DNA of 13,509 bases from Sulfurimonadaceae bacterium. GTDB lineage: Bacteria; Campylobacterota; Campylobacteria; Campylobacterales; Sulfurimonadaceae. The stretch is from positions 1 to 13,509 of the forward strand of contig JAUWRZ010000021.1 in assembly GCA_030610325.1 (NCBI GenBank). Direction: 5' to 3'. Below are positions 1-6,591 of this stretch, piece after piece. Each line of letters begins with the position of its first letter. Within the stretch, counting starts at the first letter, position 1. The position numbers were made by a program, and so were the translations under genes. The notes under the pieces were generated by a model. It was given only the letters and a program-made list of their open reading frames with translations, had not been told where the DNA came from and did not search any database.

Positions 1-476
1 ACAGTGCCATCCTCTCGATCCTCATCCAGTGGAAAGAGGCTAAGAACCGCGCAAAGTCCCAGGATGAGAGACTTAGAGAGACAATGGATCGACAAAATGA
101 AGCGGAACAGTCGCTTACGAAAGTCGAACCACTCAAAAAGCAGGCTGACAGAGCTATCGATGCACTAAAGGTGCAGGTACAAGACAATAGAGAGGCCTTT
201 AAAAATCTCAAGGAACAAGGAGGTTCTCAACGCAGTGCTCTTCTAAACCTCAAAAACGAAGATAGAAGGTTGATAGAGCTACTGAGAAAGAGCTATGAAG
301 AGCATGATGCAGATCTACGCAGCTATGACAATGCCCTTAAAGAGGTGAAGAACTGGCACAGGCAGGCTATCTCGCACGCCCAACAGCTTAAAGACATCTA
401 TGCTCAAAACAAGCTGATCAAAGTCAACTATAACAACATACTCAAAGCGCTGATGGGTGTTCTGGCAAAACGGTGA
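1..476 (+). CDS. C-terminal part of an unidentified coiled-coil protein (5' end outside window)
   Basis: The frame is open from base 3 to a TGA at 474-476, so the true start lies upstream; the internal ATG at 84 is probably not the start. The visible 157 residues begin with a short hydrophobic stretch (SAILSILIQW), possibly the end of a membrane helix. They continue as a highly charged helical sequence rich in K, E, Q, R and L with no proline after the first third, which suggests a long coiled coil. The last 35 residues are less charged and end in LMGVLAKR. I recognise no family and see no catalytic motif. It is the only gene on this strand and converges on mrdA with 19 bases between the stops. 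A structural or membrane-anchored coiled-coil role is possible but inferred only from composition. Confidence 0.7.
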   Translation, partial: SAILSILIQWKEAKNRAKSQDERLRETMDRQNEAEQSLTKVEPLKKQADRAIDALKVQVQDNREAFKNLKEQGGSQRSALLNLKNEDRRLIELLRKSYEEHDADLRSYDNALKEVKNWHRQAISHAQQLKDIYAQNKLIKVNYNNILKALMGVLAKR

Positions 477-495
477 CCGTCATAAAGAAGATGCT

Positions 496-2274
496 CTATT
501 TTTTCTGTGTGATATATCCAAGATCATAGAGTTTGTCATAGATATCTGAGACGATCCCTCCCGCAGCGGAACCACCATGTCCCCCATGCTCGACCATCAC
601 CGTCACGATATATTTTGGTTTGCTGACCGGTCCATAAGTAGTCAACCAGGCATGTGAACGTTTATAGTACTCCATATCTTCCTCTTTGATACGTTTTTTT
701 GTGGCCTGCAGGATGCCGACCACCTGGGCAGTACCTGTCTTTCCAGCTATCTTGACCTTCGTATGTAAAGAGTGTTTAGCAGTACCTTTAGGGTGGTTAC
801 AGACATCATACATGGCGCGTTGGATAATAGGCAGTTTACGCTTTTGTTCACTACTTAGAACATCAGTGATGTTACTCTCATAAGGCTCCTCACCGATCCT
901 GAGTGCCAGGTGAGGTGTAGGAAGCTTGCCGGTCGCCATCAGTGCAGTCATCTGTGTGATCTGCATCGGTGTGGTCAGGAAATCGCCCTGCCCGATCGAT
1001 GAGTTGAGTGTCTCTCCTCGATACCAGGGCTGATCATGACGTCTTCGTTTCCACTCACGGCTGGGTACTGTACCGATAAACTCATTGGGAAGGTCTATGC
1101 CCGTCTTCTTTCCAAGACCAAAATCCATCAGACCTTCACTCATGGTCTTGATCCCGACTTTCAGGCTTCCTTTGTAGAAGTAGTCATCACAACTCTCGCG
1201 GATAGCCTTTCGGATATCTGTCTTTCCATGTCCCCTGGATTTCCAACAACGGAAATTACGTTCTCCCAGTTTCATCGAACCATTACAGTAGGTATACCAC
1301 CACTCATTGACTGCTGTGGTTATATAGATGAGTCCAAGGCCGGTCTTGATCGTCGAACCCGGCGGATAGAGGCCATTGATACTCTTGTTGGTAAAAGGGG
1401 TGTCGGGATCATTGATCAGCGCCTTCCATCGTTTAGTACTGATCCCGGTGACAAAGGAGTTGAGATCATACTCCGGATAACTGCCGGATGCAAGGATAGC
1501 CCCTTCTGTGTCCATGATGATGACAGATCCTGCCAGACCTTTGAAAAGCTCTGTGATATATCGCTGAAGTCGCACATCGATGGTCAGGATAAGCCGTCTG
1601 TTCTCAATAGGCCGGGTAAAACTGATCTCTTGTATCTCCTCGTTCTGCGCAGTGACTTTTATCTTTCGTTCACCCGGTACCCCCTGCAAAAAGGTGTTGT
1701 ACTGCTTCTCCAGACCACTCTTGCCTACACTGCCGATCAGTTTCAGTGTAGGATCATCCTCGATATCTTTGAGGTTGGCTTTGGAGACATACCCGATGAT
1801 ATGAGCTGCCATCCTACGGTTAGGATAGTAGCGTTTGGGTGCAGGTGCGACCTTGGTGTTATCACGTAGGTTCAGTGTCGAATAGACCGGCATGATATCC
1901 TCATAAGAGACAAAGGCTACGACTTCGATAAAGTGGTGATTGTAGCTCGACTCTTTTTTCTCATAGGCACTGATCACTTTAGCCTTATCAAGAAATGGCA
2001 GCATCATACCAATATAATCGACTTCAGCCTCAAGGTCCTTTTTGTTCAGGTGTGGACGTACCTTGATCTTAAACCCAAGCTTATTGATCGCCACAGGAGC
2101 ACTGTTACGATCTAGTATCTCCCCCCTTACCGGTGCGACGAACTCCGACTTGATGGTGTTCATGCTCGAAAGCCGGTCATAATAGGCATTTGAGTTGACA
2201 GATAGATAGAAGACACGCACAAGTAAAGATATCCATACTAGCATGAAGAGGGTGATGATGATCCTGATCCTCAC
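496..2274 (-). CDS. mrdA: Penicillin-binding protein 2 (elongasome peptidoglycan transpeptidase)
   Basis: This is the class B penicillin-binding protein that cross-links peptidoglycan during side-wall growth, anchored in the inner membrane with its catalytic part in the periplasm. Numbered from the GTG at 2274 (592 residues), there is one membrane helix at about 4-25. A PBP dimerisation region follows (VRGEILDRN near 49-57), then a transpeptidase domain with all three active-site motifs: SxxK as STIK (Ser307, Lys310), SCD (Ser361) and KTGT (Lys512). The reading frame runs 36 codons further upstream to a TTG, but that extension is hydrophilic and sits wholly inside the preceding gene. The GTG overlaps that gene's TGA as GTGA, which marks the real start; the ribosome-binding site is weak, so coupling is likely. 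It is the last gene of the ten-gene run. Family assignment is very secure and the start fairly so. Confidence 0.95.
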   Translation of the reverse strand: MRIRIIITLFMLVWISLLVRVFYLSVNSNAYYDRLSSMNTIKSEFVAPVRGEILDRNSAPVAINKLGFKIKVRPHLNKKDLEAEVDYIGMMLPFLDKAKVISAYEKKESSYNHHFIEVVAFVSYEDIMPVYSTLNLRDNTKVAPAPKRYYPNRRMAAHIIGYVSKANLKDIEDDPTLKLIGSVGKSGLEKQYNTFLQGVPGERKIKVTAQNEEIQEISFTRPIENRRLILTIDVRLQRYITELFKGLAGSVIIMDTEGAILASGSYPEYDLNSFVTGISTKRWKALINDPDTPFTNKSINGLYPPGSTIKTGLGLIYITTAVNEWWYTYCNGSMKLGERNFRCWKSRGHGKTDIRKAIRESCDDYFYKGSLKVGIKTMSEGLMDFGLGKKTGIDLPNEFIGTVPSREWKRRRHDQPWYRGETLNSSIGQGDFLTTPMQITQMTALMATGKLPTPHLALRIGEEPYESNITDVLSSEQKRKLPIIQRAMYDVCNHPKGTAKHSLHTKVKIAGKTGTAQVVGILQATKKRIKEEDMEYYKRSHAWLTTYGPVSKPKYIVTVMVEHGGHGGSAAGGIVSDIYDKLYDLGYITQKK

Positions 2275-2723
2275 AGCAGACTCACTATAAGGAATTCGAT
2301 GATGATATAGTAGAGTACATGCCAATCCAGAGAAGGAAGTGGTATCCAGAAGACCTGGTTGACCAGTAGTGAGAAGAGCCAAAACCCAAGATAGGCCAGT
2401 ACGATATAGAGGAGATCACGGCAGCGTCGACAGTAGACATACTGATGGATCGTCGGGATCAGAAACTGATAAAAGATAAAAAAGTAGATCAGTGCACTAA
2501 AAAGGGTAAAGCCCTTCTCCGCCTCAAAGAGCAAAAGCATAAAGGCTATGAGTATCACTACACGTGTCTGCTTACGCTCAGTCGCATGGACATAGTGATA
2601 GAAGAGCAACCCAAAGAGCGGTGGCAGTAGCAGATAGATGCTACTGAGGCTGATATACATGGCAAATGCCGTGAAGTATATCAGACCAAGGAAAGTTTTT
2701 TGATAAGTGAGACTTCGTTGCAT
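2271..2723 (-). CDS. Small polytopic membrane protein, MreD-like
   Basis: This protein of about 150 residues is almost entirely hydrophobic. Around five membrane-spanning segments can be picked out, at roughly 10-24, 26-43, 54-68, 72-92 and 104-148 (the last long enough for two), with a basic cytoplasmic-looking loop YCRRCRD at 97-103. Size, helix number and position directly before mrdA match MreD, the rod-complex membrane protein normally encoded next to PBP2. I cannot see a decisive MreD signature, and the family diverges strongly in sequence, so the name rests on context. The start is uncertain: the ATG at 2723 overlaps argA by 43 bases and has no clear ribosome-binding site, while the next ATG, at 2660, would remove most of the first helix. 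The stop overlaps the mrdA GTG by 4 bases. Confidence 0.6.
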   Translation of the reverse strand: MQRSLTYQKTFLGLIYFTAFAMYISLSSIYLLLPPLFGLLFYHYVHATERKQTRVVILIAFMLLLFEAEKGFTLFSALIYFFIFYQFLIPTIHQYVYCRRCRDLLYIVLAYLGFWLFSLLVNQVFWIPLPSLDWHVLYYIIIEFLIVSLL

Positions 2724-3151
2724 ACGGGGAAGTGTTTACATTTAATACAATCAGCCCAGATCTTATGTTCTGGAAGGGACTCTTTTGGGATCTCCTCAAA
2801 TCCCATTTTCTCAAAAAAACGTTGCTGATAGGTAAGTGAAAGGACCTCGCTCAAACCCAGTAGGCGTGCTTCATCCAGACTACGCAGTACCAACTCTTTA
2901 CCGATGCCCTTACCGCGTAAAGTATCGTCAATGACCAATGAGCGTACTTCTGCCAGTTCCGGGGTGTGTACATGCAGAGCAAGAAAGCCAACGACACTCT
3001 CCTGCGAACAAGCCAGAAAGTAGGAGCGGATATTTGTCGCTATCTCGTTATCACTTCGCATCAAGATCACACCAGAGTCGACCTCTGGCCTGACAAGCGC
3101 CTGCATCGAAGCTATGTCCTTCAAGGTCGCTTTACGATATTGTATCGGCAT
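2681..3151 (-). CDS. argA: GNAT acetyltransferase, probable short-type N-acetylglutamate synthase
   Basis: This single-domain GNAT acetyltransferase (156 residues) probably acetylates glutamate with acetyl-CoA, the first step of arginine synthesis. The N-terminus IQYRKATLKDI is the usual GNAT first strand and helix. The acetyl-CoA pyrophosphate loop is RGKGIG at about 79-84, preceded by the strand VRSLVID. The C-terminal tail IWADCIKCKHFPVCNE, with cysteines at about 135, 138 and 144, resembles the tail of short ArgA-type enzymes of Geobacter and other bacteria; this is why I prefer ArgA over a generic GNAT. A GGAG at 3158-3161 touches the ATG at 3157 but is six bases from the ATG at 3151, so the inner ATG is taken as start. 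It overlaps engB by 20 bases. Acetyltransferase is secure; the glutamate substrate is inferred. Confidence 0.8.
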   Translation of the reverse strand: MPIQYRKATLKDIASMQALVRPEVDSGVILMRSDNEIATNIRSYFLACSQESVVGFLALHVHTPELAEVRSLVIDDTLRGKGIGKELVLRSLDEARLLGLSEVLSLTYQQRFFEKMGFEEIPKESLPEHKIWADCIKCKHFPVCNEVSLIKKLSLV

Positions 3152-3761
3152 CAGCATCTCCGGAAACGATGTCGTAAATACGCTGCGTCAGTTTATCGAT
3201 CCCGCGTCTCTTTGTGTTAGAGACCATGATCGCATCAGGTGGTGTGATCCTTCTAAGCGCACCAAGTTCCTTCTGATTGAGCTTGTCTACTTTAGTATAG
3301 ACATTCAAGATCACCTGGTCAGGTGTACAGATCTGTTCGAGATACTCAGCCACCGAACGGTCGATCTCAAGTCCCGGATGACGTGCATCTATTAGATGGA
3401 TGAAGAGCCTGATCTGCTTACGCTTGGCTATGAAGGTAGTGAGTTTCCTCTCCCACTCCGTCTTAAGTGATTTGGAGACTTTGGCATAACCAAAACCGGG
3501 AAGGTCCACAAGTGCTATATTGGCGCGTTCTGTGCTCTCGCGGTCGATGAAGACCGTGTCAAAATAGTTTATAAGCCGTGTCTTACCCGGTGTGGATGAG
3601 ACTTTTGCCAGGCCTTTTCGGTTTGTCAGTGCGTTTAACAGAGAACTTTTCCCTGTGTTCGAACGTGCCATGAAGACGACTTCGTTTTGCAGGTCGTTTG
3701 CTGGTGCAGCATTGACATCTGGCGCAGAGGTCATGAAAGAAGCATCGATTATCTCTATCAT
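3132..3761 (-). CDS. engB: Ribosome-biogenesis GTPase YsxC/EngB
   Basis: This is a small cytoplasmic TrmE-Era-type GTPase of 209 residues; the family is needed for late assembly of the large ribosomal subunit and is often essential. All five G motifs are visible: the P-loop ARSNTGKSS (32-40), a switch I threonine in STPGKTR (56-62), DLPGFGYAK (86-94), TKVDK (156-160) and SNTKRRG (181-187). DLPGFGYAK is diagnostic of the EngB family. The first P-loop residue is Ala instead of the textbook Gly, which I believe is tolerated in this lineage. The ATG overlaps the lptA stop as ATGA, and the upstream ribosome-binding site is weak, so translational coupling is likely. Length is normal for the family. 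Confidence 0.95.
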   Translation of the reverse strand: MIEIIDASFMTSAPDVNAAPANDLQNEVVFMARSNTGKSSLLNALTNRKGLAKVSSTPGKTRLINYFDTVFIDRESTERANIALVDLPGFGYAKVSKSLKTEWERKLTTFIAKRKQIRLFIHLIDARHPGLEIDRSVAEYLEQICTPDQVILNVYTKVDKLNQKELGALRRITPPDAIMVSNTKRRGIDKLTQRIYDIVSGDADADTIS

Positions 3762-4234
3762 CTTGTCTCGTTCTTGTCGGCTATATCAAAGACCATGATG
3801 ACGGGCTTCTTATCTGCCCCTTTGGCTAAAGCAGTTCCCTTCAGGGTGTTCACATACACTTCATCTCCATTGATCTCTTTATATTGGTTTAGCTGTGTGA
3901 GATGCACATCTGTAAAGAAGTGATATGCCTTCTCCATCGGCTTAAGTATCGCTTTTTGCGCTCTGCCCGCGTAGGTATCACCAGTCTCTGTCTCTATGAA
4001 AAAAGAGACATCACCGGTAGCTATGATCTTTTCTGGGTTGTGTTGCCTATCGGTATAGACCATGATCTTAGACGCATTGATCTCATCACTCTCCATCTTG
4101 GCCATGACATGGCCGATAAAGACGGTAAGACCCTTTTTCTCATCAGCAGTGAACCTGTCTGCTTCTATGGTAAGTTTACCTGCGTTCAAAAGCGTCACAG
4201 AGAAGAGCAGCGTCAGTAGAAGATAGCGCAACAT
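3758..4234 (-). CDS. lptA: LPS transport periplasmic bridge protein LptA (OstA-like domain)
   Basis: The product is a small periplasmic protein of the OstA/LptA type, whose beta-jellyroll units stack into the bridge that carries lipopolysaccharide from LptC to the outer-membrane LptD. A signal peptide is evident (basic start, hydrophobic LLLTLLFSVTLL, then NAG, with likely cleavage near residue 18). The mature part has the expected pattern of short strands: KLTIEADRFTADE, a GHVMAKMESDEINASKI segment, and IIATGDVSFF. The tail is charged and may be extra-domain. Two ATGs in tandem lie at 4237 and 4234; the AAGGA at 4241-4245 is three bases from the first and six from the second, so 4234 is preferred, though the first cannot be excluded. 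The gene overlaps the lptC stop. Sequence similarity in this family is low, so the lptC neighbour adds weight. Confidence 0.88.
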   Translation of the reverse strand: MLRYLLLTLLFSVTLLNAGKLTIEADRFTADEKKGLTVFIGHVMAKMESDEINASKIMVYTDRQHNPEKIIATGDVSFFIETETGDTYAGRAQKAILKPMEKAYHFFTDVHLTQLNQYKEINGDEVYVNTLKGTALAKGADKKPVIMVFDIADKNETR

Positions 4235-4758
4235 CATTTTTCCTTTATCTGAAGCAATGTATAGGAGCCTTTGATCTCATCACCTTTGGCTCGCTCTTTC
4301 ACACTGTTATAGTAGAGCCTCTTGCCGACTAGCCAATCATTTTTATCGATGATGGTGAAAGGCCCTCTTTTCGTAGCTACAGAGCGTTTATGGTCGTATT
4401 TAGCGTCATCACTTAAGAACATCATCCCATCAGCGCGTTTATAACGTACATTCCCTTCAAGAAAGACTTTCTCACCCTGATAGCGTGCAAAATCCGATCT
4501 CATAGTCTGGATGAACTTGTGACTGTTGTCCGTATAGTTCACATCAAGCACTTCATAACGGTTGCTAAAACGTTTTCCCTCCGAGCCCATCATGACACTC
4601 TGAAGGCCCGTGGTATCGAGCTCATAGACTGTGAAACGCTCAAGGTCCAGCATAGGCACCTCTTTGTGCTCTTTCTCCTGGATATCCATGGGAGAGAAGA
4701 AAAGATAGATCCCGAGCAGACCGCCTAGAAGTACCAGGAAGAACGAGTTGACTGTCAT
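4234..4758 (-). CDS. lptC: LPS export protein LptC
   Basis: This is a bitopic inner-membrane protein of the Lpt machine that receives lipopolysaccharide from the LptBFG transporter and passes it to LptA. From the ATG at 4758 (174 residues) it has one N-terminal membrane helix (about 4-22, SFFLVLLGGLLGIYLFF) and a periplasmic beta-rich domain with repeating strand patterns such as FARYQGEKVFLEGNVRYKR and GPFTIIDKNDWLVGKRL. The reading frame can be extended two codons to a TTG at 4764, but the ATG at 4758 makes an exact ATGA overlap with the kdsC stop and is the better start. No good Shine-Dalgarno sequence precedes it, so it is probably translated by coupling to kdsC. Placement between kdsC and lptA is the conserved kdsC-lptC-lptA order. 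Confidence 0.88.
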   Translation of the reverse strand: MTVNSFFLVLLGGLLGIYLFFSPMDIQEKEHKEVPMLDLERFTVYELDTTGLQSVMMGSEGKRFSNRYEVLDVNYTDNSHKFIQTMRSDFARYQGEKVFLEGNVRYKRADGMMFLSDDAKYDHKRSVATKRGPFTIIDKNDWLVGKRLYYNSVKERAKGDEIKGSYTLLQIKEK

Positions 4759-5249
4759 CGCCAAAATGCCAAGAAGGCTTCTTCCTTTCCATCTTGATCG
4801 ACGATCGACTCGATCATCTCCCGCACGGCTCCGCGACCACCTTCACACTCCAAGATAGTCGTAGCGACCTCCTTCACAAAGCGGGAAGCATCATTGGGTA
4901 CGAATGAACTGCCTACGATCTGCAACATCCCATAGTCATTAAGGTCATCACCTATTGCAGCGATATCCTCAAGTGCGATCCCAAGTCGATCTGAAAGCTC
5001 TCTGGTCAATGTAGCTTTATCGCTTACCCCTTGATAGAGATGAGTGATCCCGAGCTCTTTGGCACGGCGCTGTACGATAGCCGACTTTCTACCAGTGATG
5101 ATAGCTACCTCATTACCCATACGCAGCCAGGTACGTATAGCCAGGCCATCTTTTACATTAAAGGACTTGCTCTCGTTCCCATCCTCATAATAGGTGATCT
5201 TGCCGTCTGTCAGACAGCCGTCGACATCAAGGATGATCATCTTAGTCAT
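4755..5249 (-). CDS. kdsC: 3-deoxy-D-manno-octulosonate 8-phosphate phosphatase (KdsC)
   Basis: This cytoplasmic HAD-superfamily C0-type phosphatase hydrolyses Kdo-8-phosphate to Kdo, the sugar that joins lipid A to the LPS core. Motifs are complete: LDVDGCLTDG with nucleophile Asp8 and Asp10, NVKDG at 31-35, ITGR at 51-54, the motif III lysine in SDKAT (Lys78), and GDDLND at 100-105 for magnesium binding. The C-terminal GGRGAVRE (137-144) is typical of KdsC, whose tail closes the active site of the neighbouring subunit in the tetramer. At 164 residues it is the short, cap-less form. A good AAGGG lies six bases before the ATG, which overlaps the hisB stop as ATGA. Confidence 0.95.
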   Translation of the reverse strand: MTKMIILDVDGCLTDGKITYYEDGNESKSFNVKDGLAIRTWLRMGNEVAIITGRKSAIVQRRAKELGITHLYQGVSDKATLTRELSDRLGIALEDIAAIGDDLNDYGMLQIVGSSFVPNDASRFVKEVATTILECEGGRGAVREMIESIVDQDGKEEAFLAFWR

Positions 5250-5818
5250 AGTACGCCCTTCGTACTTGGTATGGCACTCTTCTCATTACGGGTCAAGGCA
5301 CGACGCAGTGCCACTGCCATCGACTTGAACGCCGCCTCGATGATATGGTGTTTGTTCTTTCCGCGCTCCATCACGATGTGTGCCGTGATACCGGAGTTAT
5401 AGATGACTGCACGGAAGAACTCCTCAGCGAGTTCCACATCAAATGTGCCTACCTTTCCTTCGAGCGGGACATCATAAAAGAGGTAGGGACGATTGCTCAG
5501 ATCCATATCACAACGGACTGCCGCTTCATCCATCACGATGACAGCACTTCCAAAGCGCTCGACCTTCTCTATTGGGTACATAGCCTTACTCAGAGCCTGC
5601 CCGATGACGATGCCCACATCCTCGACACTGTGGTGATCATCAATATGGGTATCACCTTTACAGACCACATCAAGATCGATCTGCGAGTGTTTGGAAAAGC
5701 TCTCAAGCATATGATCAAAAAAACCGACTCCGGTATCTATGTTGCTTTTCCCGGTACCATCACGGTCAAGTCTGACACTGATCTGTGTCTCTTTGGTGTT
5801 TCGTTGAAGTTCTATCAT
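5246..5818 (-). CDS. hisB: Imidazoleglycerol-phosphate dehydratase (monofunctional HisB)
   Basis: This enzyme catalyses the sixth step of histidine synthesis, dehydration of imidazole glycerol phosphate to imidazole acetol phosphate, in a manganese-dependent 24-mer. It is the monofunctional form (190 residues), without the histidinol-phosphatase domain found in E. coli. Conserved blocks, numbered from the chosen start, are GVGFFDHML (30-38), HIDDHHSVED (58-67), KNKHHIIEA (155-163) and the C-terminal IPSTKG (183-188), which carry the metal-binding histidines and the phosphate-binding end. Three ATGs stand in a row at 5824, 5821 and 5818. The AAGGGA at 5825-5830 abuts the first and is six bases from the third, which also gives the standard N-terminus MIELQRNTKET, so 5818 is chosen. 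No other his gene is present; it sits between rlpA and kdsC. Confidence 0.96.
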   Translation of the reverse strand: MIELQRNTKETQISVRLDRDGTGKSNIDTGVGFFDHMLESFSKHSQIDLDVVCKGDTHIDDHHSVEDVGIVIGQALSKAMYPIEKVERFGSAVIVMDEAAVRCDMDLSNRPYLFYDVPLEGKVGTFDVELAEEFFRAVIYNSGITAHIVMERGKNKHHIIEAAFKSMAVALRRALTRNEKSAIPSTKGVL

Positions 5819-5820
5819 CA

Positions 5821-6591
5821 TCATTCCCTTACAATATACGCATGGTCGAGGTCTTCGCTGCTTATGTAGTCTCTTGCCTCATCATCACTCTTGAATCCGG
5901 TGATCCAGACTCTAAAGAATCGGCCGCTACTATCCTCAGTATCTTTTATAATCGTATTATAGCCATCTATACCATTATGTCTCTCCTGCGTGGAGATGGC
6001 ACCTTCTATTTGCGAGAACGATCCGACCTGAATAGCATAAGAGGAGATGACCTTCTCTACAGGGCCTTTTTTCAGCGTCTTGATATCTGAGATCGTCGTA
6101 GAGCTTTCACGTTCAAAACCCAGTATCTCCAGCTCCACAGATGCTGTCCCGGATGAGAGCATATCAATTTTTGATGCAGCTGTCTTGGAGAGATCGATGA
6201 TACGAGTCTCGACGAATGGTCCCCGGTCGTTGATCCGTACGACCGTACTTTTTCCATTATCACGATTGTTTACTTTGACGATAGTGTTCATAGGCAGGGT
6301 CTTATGTGCTGCCGTCATGGCATACATATCATAGGTCTCCCCATTAGATGTCAGCTTGCCGTGAAAGTTCGGACCATACCAGCTCGCCTTACCATAGAAC
6401 TTCTCACCACTGCGCACTACACTGGGGTAATAGCGCTTTCCATGCACGGTATAAGGTCGCATAGTCGCATGATTATAGGTCTTGACCGGCTTCTTTTGTG
6501 TAGGTACCGAGATGTAGCTGGAGCGGCCTGTACGTGTGCTACACCCTGTCAGCAGCAAGAGTGCGACAAAGGTCGAGAGGATCCTAATCAT
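5821..6591 (-). CDS. rlpA: RlpA-type lytic transglycosylase lipoprotein with SPOR domain
   Basis: This is an outer-membrane lipoprotein that cleaves peptidoglycan, in characterised members preferring glycan strands lacking stem peptides, as at division septa. A lipoprotein signal is clear: MIRILSTFVALLLLTGC, with the lipobox cysteine at 17. The double-psi beta-barrel domain covers about 67-160 and includes GKASWYGPNFHGKLTSNGE, TAAHKTLP with His96, and RIIDLS with Asp133, the residues aligned with the RlpA active site. A C-terminal SPOR domain (about 183-255, starting SSYAIQVGSFS) would target denuded glycan. The gene overlaps the mltD stop by 8 bases and directly precedes hisB. The ribosome-binding site is weak. 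Family assignment is secure; enzymatic activity is inferred from the retained residues, since some RlpA proteins are inactive. Confidence 0.95.
   Translation of the reverse strand: MIRILSTFVALLLLTGCSTRTGRSSYISVPTQKKPVKTYNHATMRPYTVHGKRYYPSVVRSGEKFYGKASWYGPNFHGKLTSNGETYDMYAMTAAHKTLPMNTIVKVNNRDNGKSTVVRINDRGPFVETRIIDLSKTAASKIDMLSSGTASVELEILGFERESSTTISDIKTLKKGPVEKVISSYAIQVGSFSQIEGAISTQERHNGIDGYNTIIKDTEDSSGRFFRVWITGFKSDDEARDYISSEDLDHAYIVRE

Noticed and set aside
470..500. Palindrome ACGGTGACCGT over the stop of the plus-strand gene, and the T run at the end of mrdA, as a bidirectional terminator
   Set aside because: The hairpin could have only a four-base-pair stem with a three-base loop, and the T run at 498-505 is part of the mrdA coding sequence (Lys-Lys-stop) without a preceding stem.
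1036..1869. A 277-codon open frame on the plus strand, opposite mrdA
   Set aside because: It is antisense to the conserved transpeptidase domain of PBP2; its translation has no recognisable domain and no gene-like ribosome-binding context.
5345..5869. A 174-codon plus-strand frame opposite hisB
   Set aside because: It is antisense to a fully conserved hisB, and the product shows no family features.
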